A stretch of DNA of 64,000 nucleotides from Kondoa malvinella (lineage: Eukaryota; Basidiomycota; Agaricostilbomycetes; Agaricostilbales; Kondoaceae), in assembly GCA_039545315.1 (NCBI GenBank), contig BCIM01000002.1:2580331-2644330 (forward strand), in the 5' to 3' direction. The notes beneath the pieces were generated by a model. The model made no database searches, was not told the DNA's origin, and saw only the letters and a program-made list of their open reading frames with translations. The translations under genes and the position numbers were made by a program. Numbering within the stretch: position 1 is the first letter of the stretch; each line of letters opens with the position of its first letter. This document shows positions 60,232 to 64,000 of the stretch, in pieces.

Positions 60232-62833
60232 CTACAATTTGACAATGCCGTCTGAAGACAGTGTGACTGTCGCAAGTATCCACAATGTCCAATCCCGCTA
60301 CTTATGAAATGCTGCAGCAGCTCATCAACCCGGCAAACTGCGCAGGTGGTCAGCCTTCTTCTGCGGGTGCATTGCGAGCAACTCACCAAACTACCTTCTT
60401 CCGTTTGACCATACTGCATAGCCCAAAGAGGATTCGGTCCGCCCTTGCTATTGATGACGATCCATTCCTTCTGCGACGGACCATTTCTCGGTTGTTCATG
60501 ATACCAAAACAGCTTCTGACCCGTCACTTCCCATCTCCCTGAACTGACTTTCACATCGATTGCTAGTTCGCGTCGGTCTGACCCGGATGAGATGGCGGAA
60601 GTCTGCTCGTCTTGCGATGAAGCAGCGTAGTGGACGAAAGGTAGGTAGATCTCTGTAGGTAGGGTAGTGTCACTGACTTCGTTTGGTCGGACTAGCAGAT
60701 CGAGCCGGAAAGCTGATGTGCTGATATTGAATGAGATGCTGATTGGTATGCCTACGCACGCAGTCGGAAATGGTCTGCAGAACGCAGGAAGAGCTCGGGC
60801 GCCATCGTTGAGGTCAGTATGATTTTGCAATTCAGTGGACTTGTCAGCATCCTTCGAAATAGAAGAGGAGCGCATTCGCGTGACCCAATGCTTGCAATCA
60901 GCTTGACTCCAGATGGAGAGATCTTCTCCATTCCACAGGTCGCCTTCAGCATGAGTATTGTCAGGGCAGTAGGTCCAGACCGAATTGTTGAGCGCATTTG
61001 GTCCATCACATGCATTCAAGCTGGCATCCAAGGCCCTAACTTGATTGCTATAGTCTCCCGTCTCATAGGCTTTCTTCTCGTCGAGATCAAAGGGAATGCC
61101 AATCTCGCTCATCATAACTGGGTAATCGCCCAAAGAGTTGAGTCCATCTTGACGCAAAACACCGAGCTGATCTTGCAGACATTGACGAATAGCCTTCTCG
61201 CCAACTTTGACTGCTTGCCACTTGTAGCTGTATTTGCCGCGCAAGAAACCGAGAGCATCAAAGTTGAAGAAGTTCTAATGAAGTGTCAGCGAGACCAAAC
61301 GACTCAAAAGAGACGTACCCAATGTTTTGTGACCAAAGTGACACCATCGTAAAAGTGTGTGCTAAAGACTGCCCTATCCTTGATCAGATCGCGCGATGTG
61401 TCAATGATATTGGGTGGTATCTTGAATACAGGTGGATGAATGAACAGAATCGCTTCAGGGTGACAATCTCGAACGACCTTTGCATATGCTTGCCAATGTG
61501 GGAGCCAGTAATCACGACCAAAGTGCGCTTCTTCTTCAAGCTTAGCTGAAGAGGTAGAATAGAAATAGGCAGGCTTTAGCAATTCTTTCGACTCGACATC
61601 CCAAACTCCATGCAAGGCCCAAATGCAAACACCCAATTTCCAGCTTGAACTCCTTCTCCAGCCCCATCGCTTGCATATACCCTCCGGATCTAGCTCTTCA
61701 TCTTCCGGTGCAAGCCAAGCCTTCTTTCGACGGGAGTTGACAGAAACGTTTCCAGCTCGTTTGGGACCCGTCGAGCTGAACCTCCAATTCTCGATACACA
61801 GTTGTTCGCCCATTCCAAGACGCATAGCTTCGAAAGGAGTAGGCATGAAGCCGACTTTGAGCTGTTCGTCTTTGGCATGTTGTGCGAGATCGTCAATGCC
61901 GAGCAGACCGGCATTTGGCTCGTTCAAGGAATCCCAACCGATGACGCATGAATCTAAAAAACTGCCGTTCTGGTATCCTGCTATCGCTTTGCCTAGTTCT
62001 CGAATCGCGTTGAAGTAATGTTGCTGTAGCCAATCTTGAATGTTGATGCCGTCGATGATGCATAAAGGCGCAAAGTCTCGACCAGCGAAGAAGAGGGTGA
62101 ATAGAGTTTGACAAGCTAGTCTGGTATAGTTCGACGCCCAAATCATATGCGGGAAGGTTTCGGGAGCAGGGTTGAGAGGATCAGGGTATTCGCATTGAAT
62201 CACAGCGGCTCCTGATTCGGTAAATTGCTCAGGTTGCATTCCACAAGCCAGGATCGTCCAGTATGGTGCGCCTGATCCACCTGCGAAGCGAGAGAACTGT
62301 AGGTCATGAGCATCTACTGAACAGACAGTGGACGAATGGCTCACTAGATCCTGATGAGGGTCCATATAGACACGGAAACCATGGTGCTTGCACTTTTGCA
62401 ACATGCGCAAAGTGTACTCAATGTATTCGTGATCATACTTGCCTCTGCATGAGATCTCAGCAACTGCAGCGTCCCGTCCAGGAAAGTCTCACGGTCCCTC
62501 ATGCTCGATAGATTCCCAAGTAAAGACATAACGCAGCGTATTGAAGCCCCATTCGCGCAATCTGGTGAGGTGCACGTCCGCATCACCGCTATCCAAGTCG
62601 AGCACTCGATTGACAAAGGACAGCTTGCCGCTCTTTGCAGATTCCCAGAAACCTTCAAGCTTAGCTCCAGGTTGGCCTATAGGTGTCTTTGCCGAGCTTG
62701 CGAGATTCACTCCTCGCAGCAGAAGTGTTCGACCTGACGCATCTTGGAAGTGACCATTGCCTTGCTCTGACGCGTGTATATACCAGGCTGGCGTGTCGTG
62801 CCCTGTCACAGGGCTTATGCTCGAGGGTGACAT
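60232..62833 (-). CDS. GH5_12 glucosidase (steryl-beta-glucosidase / glucocerebrosidase type)
   Basis: Removes glucose from ergosteryl glucoside or glucosylceramide; the related Cryptococcus enzymes are EGCrP1 and EGCrP2/Sgl1. ATG 62833. Key segments are GRTLLLRGVNLASSAKTPIG, REWGFNTLRYVFTWESIEHE, and after an intron MLQKCKHHGFRVYMDPHQDL. The acid/base Glu is in CVIGWDSLNEPNAGLLG. PEAILFIHPPVFKIPP and VFSTHFYDGVTLVTKHW follow. The nucleophile Glu is in PVMMSEIGIPFDLDEKKAYE, and VWTYCPDNTHAEGDLWNGED is the usual next block. The C-terminal beta domain, spliced over a last intron, ends ATVTLSSDGIVKL at 60232. Both catalytic Glu residues are present and no signal peptide is seen, so an intracellular enzyme is expected. 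Sterol versus ceramide preference cannot be read from the sequence. Confidence 0.92.
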
Positions 62834-63157
62834 CCTATCGCGGCCTGCACGTCCGCCTTGCGAATGCTGTAGTTGCGATGCCGCTTGGAGCTCTGGCTGT
62901 CTGCGCTTGCCTCGGATTTGCGGAAGCTTCTATGCTTCAATCAAGTGTACATGGCTGGACAATTAGAGGAGCGCTCTTGCATGTCGATGGTTCGGCAAAA
63001 GCAGCGTCATGCATTGCATTGCAGCAAAGGCCCGTCCTCCAATGCTTTTCACAAGCCGACTACACAGCACACCTATACTAAATCCAGACTATAACAGTCC
63101 AGACGACCTTTCTTTGCAGACTCTGATATCTTTTACCAAATCGTTAGGAGCATACAA
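62834..63157. other. intergenic stretch
   Basis: Short plus-strand frames overlap the start of the GH5 gene and look like shadows. No motif seen. Confidence 0.4.
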
Positions 63158-63989
63158 TCACACAGACTTGATGACTCTGGCTGGGTTTCCAGCAACAACA
63201 ACGCGGTCGGGCACGTCCCTTGTCTATGAGCAACAATATCAGCAAAGCCAATACGAAGGGGAAGAAAACATACGACCACGCTTCCGGCGCCAATTACGCA
63301 TCCTTTCCCTACATTTATCCCTGGTAATAGGATAGCTCCCCCGCCGATCCAGACATCATCGCCTATCGTGATAGGCGCACCGAATTCTGCTCCATACATG
63401 CCATTGCGTTCTTCAGGGTTCGTAGCGTGACCCGCTGCATCCGAGAACATCAAGATACGAATGTGACTGCCACTCGGTATGCTTACCAGTCAATATCTGC
63501 ACTCCAGGAGCAATAATTACTCTGTCTCCCATAGTGATGGGGCAAATACTAAAGTAGTCGCAATCACAGAGTTCAGCGCACGAAATCTTGAAGAGGCTGC
63601 AGACTTGCTCGAGGAAGACACAATTGGCTCCAATACCTCCGCCTGTGCCCATCGTGATGTTGAAGCCGAACTAAGCCAGAAGGTCAACATGGGCGAACCA
63701 AAGCTACTGCTGGAAACTCACTTCGCAATGAACCGGCGGAACGATGTAGCATTCTGATTCTGGTTTGATACTGATAAAGGAACGGAAGAGAGCCAACTGC
63801 TTGTCTGGATCGCGCTCGTGGTTGAGATCAAAGTTGCGACCGAGTTGCTCGTTTCGCAGCTTGCAGAGGTAAGGCTCGAACGCGACGTAAGGCTCGCCAG
63901 CAATCATTTTGTTCTGATTTGACGTTTCAAACAAAGGCATGAAATATATGAGCGAGACACACAAACTCTGTCTTGTCGGGTTCTCCCAT
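63158..63989 (-). CDS. maltose/galactoside O-acetyltransferase-like (hexapeptide repeat) enzyme
   Basis: Acetyl-CoA-dependent sugar O-acetyltransferase of the left-handed beta-helix class. ATG 63989 with an intron at about 63912-63962 gives MGEPDKTEF, then [14 protein letters not shown], the Mac N-terminal motif. The helical N-domain continues with [20 protein letters not shown]. The hexapeptide repeats follow: [34 protein letters not shown], and [20 protein letters not shown], then [16 protein letters not shown]. After a last intron [20 protein letters not shown] ends with stop at 63158. The catalytic His is in ILTGKH. The usual H and W pocket residues are largely present. The natural acceptor in fungi is unknown. 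The gene is complete just inside the window edge. Confidence 0.88.
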
Positions 63990-64000
63990 AGCTTTAGGTG

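Overview
The window is nuclear DNA of a fungus, most likely a basidiomycete (a yeast or dimorphic form). The genes are cut by many short introns (about 40-80 nt, GT...AG, often with a CTAAC/CTGAC-like branch site) and lie close together on both strands. The gene content is fungal: two Zn2Cys6 regulators, an Erf2-type palmitoyltransferase, a GH5_12 steryl/ceramide glucosidase, an intracellular GH13 amylase, a GT32 mannosyltransferase and a mitochondrial 2-methylisocitrate lyase. DDX41 and the thioredoxin-PITH protein are absent from budding yeast but common in basidiomycetes. No rRNA, tRNA, CRISPR or bacterial-type operon was seen. Gene models were spliced by eye, so exon edges are approximate unless stated.

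Region 1 (1-12.2 kb) is loose and partly decayed. It holds an aldehyde dehydrogenase relic (about 2.0-3.1 kb), a large protein with a GIY-YIG-like segment (3.4-6.2 kb), an interrupted helical-repeat gene (6.9-8.8 kb), a BTB/POZ gene (9.3-10.2 kb) and a truncated Ty3/gypsy integrase relic (10.4-10.9 kb). Region 2 (12.2-25.2 kb) is dense housekeeping: a DMAC1-like mitochondrial protein, an Erf2-like DHHC enzyme, a Zn2Cys6 regulator, DDX41-like helicase, NOP2 rRNA methyltransferase and NUF2 kinetochore protein.

Region 3 (25.3-34.3 kb) holds an intact GH13_5 alpha-amylase whose first exon lies inside the last exon of an upstream, N-terminally truncated PL3 pectate lyase. One 50-nt intron decides whether the two reading frames are separate or joined. 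Two large unrecognised genes follow. Region 4 (35.7-48.8 kb) has a GT32 mannosyltransferase, a MATE transporter, two adjacent GNAT acetyltransferases, a thioredoxin-PITH protein, a mitochondrial 2-methylisocitrate lyase, a possible F-box protein and mitochondrial ribosomal protein bS6m. Region 5 (48.9-64 kb) has a Src1/Heh (MAN1-like) inner nuclear membrane protein, a multi-pass membrane protein, a second Zn2Cys6 regulator, a PB1 plus retropepsin-like protein, an unrecognised coiled-coil gene, a GH5_12 glucosidase and a maltose O-acetyltransferase-type enzyme.

The most interesting observations are the splice-dependent PL3/GH13 overlap at about 27.55-27.63 kb, the PB1/retropepsin-like protein at 57-58.6 kb whose catalytic Asp appears to be Asn, the GIY-YIG-like segment near 4.0-4.4 kb, and the unrecognised gene pair at 29.8-34.3 kb.
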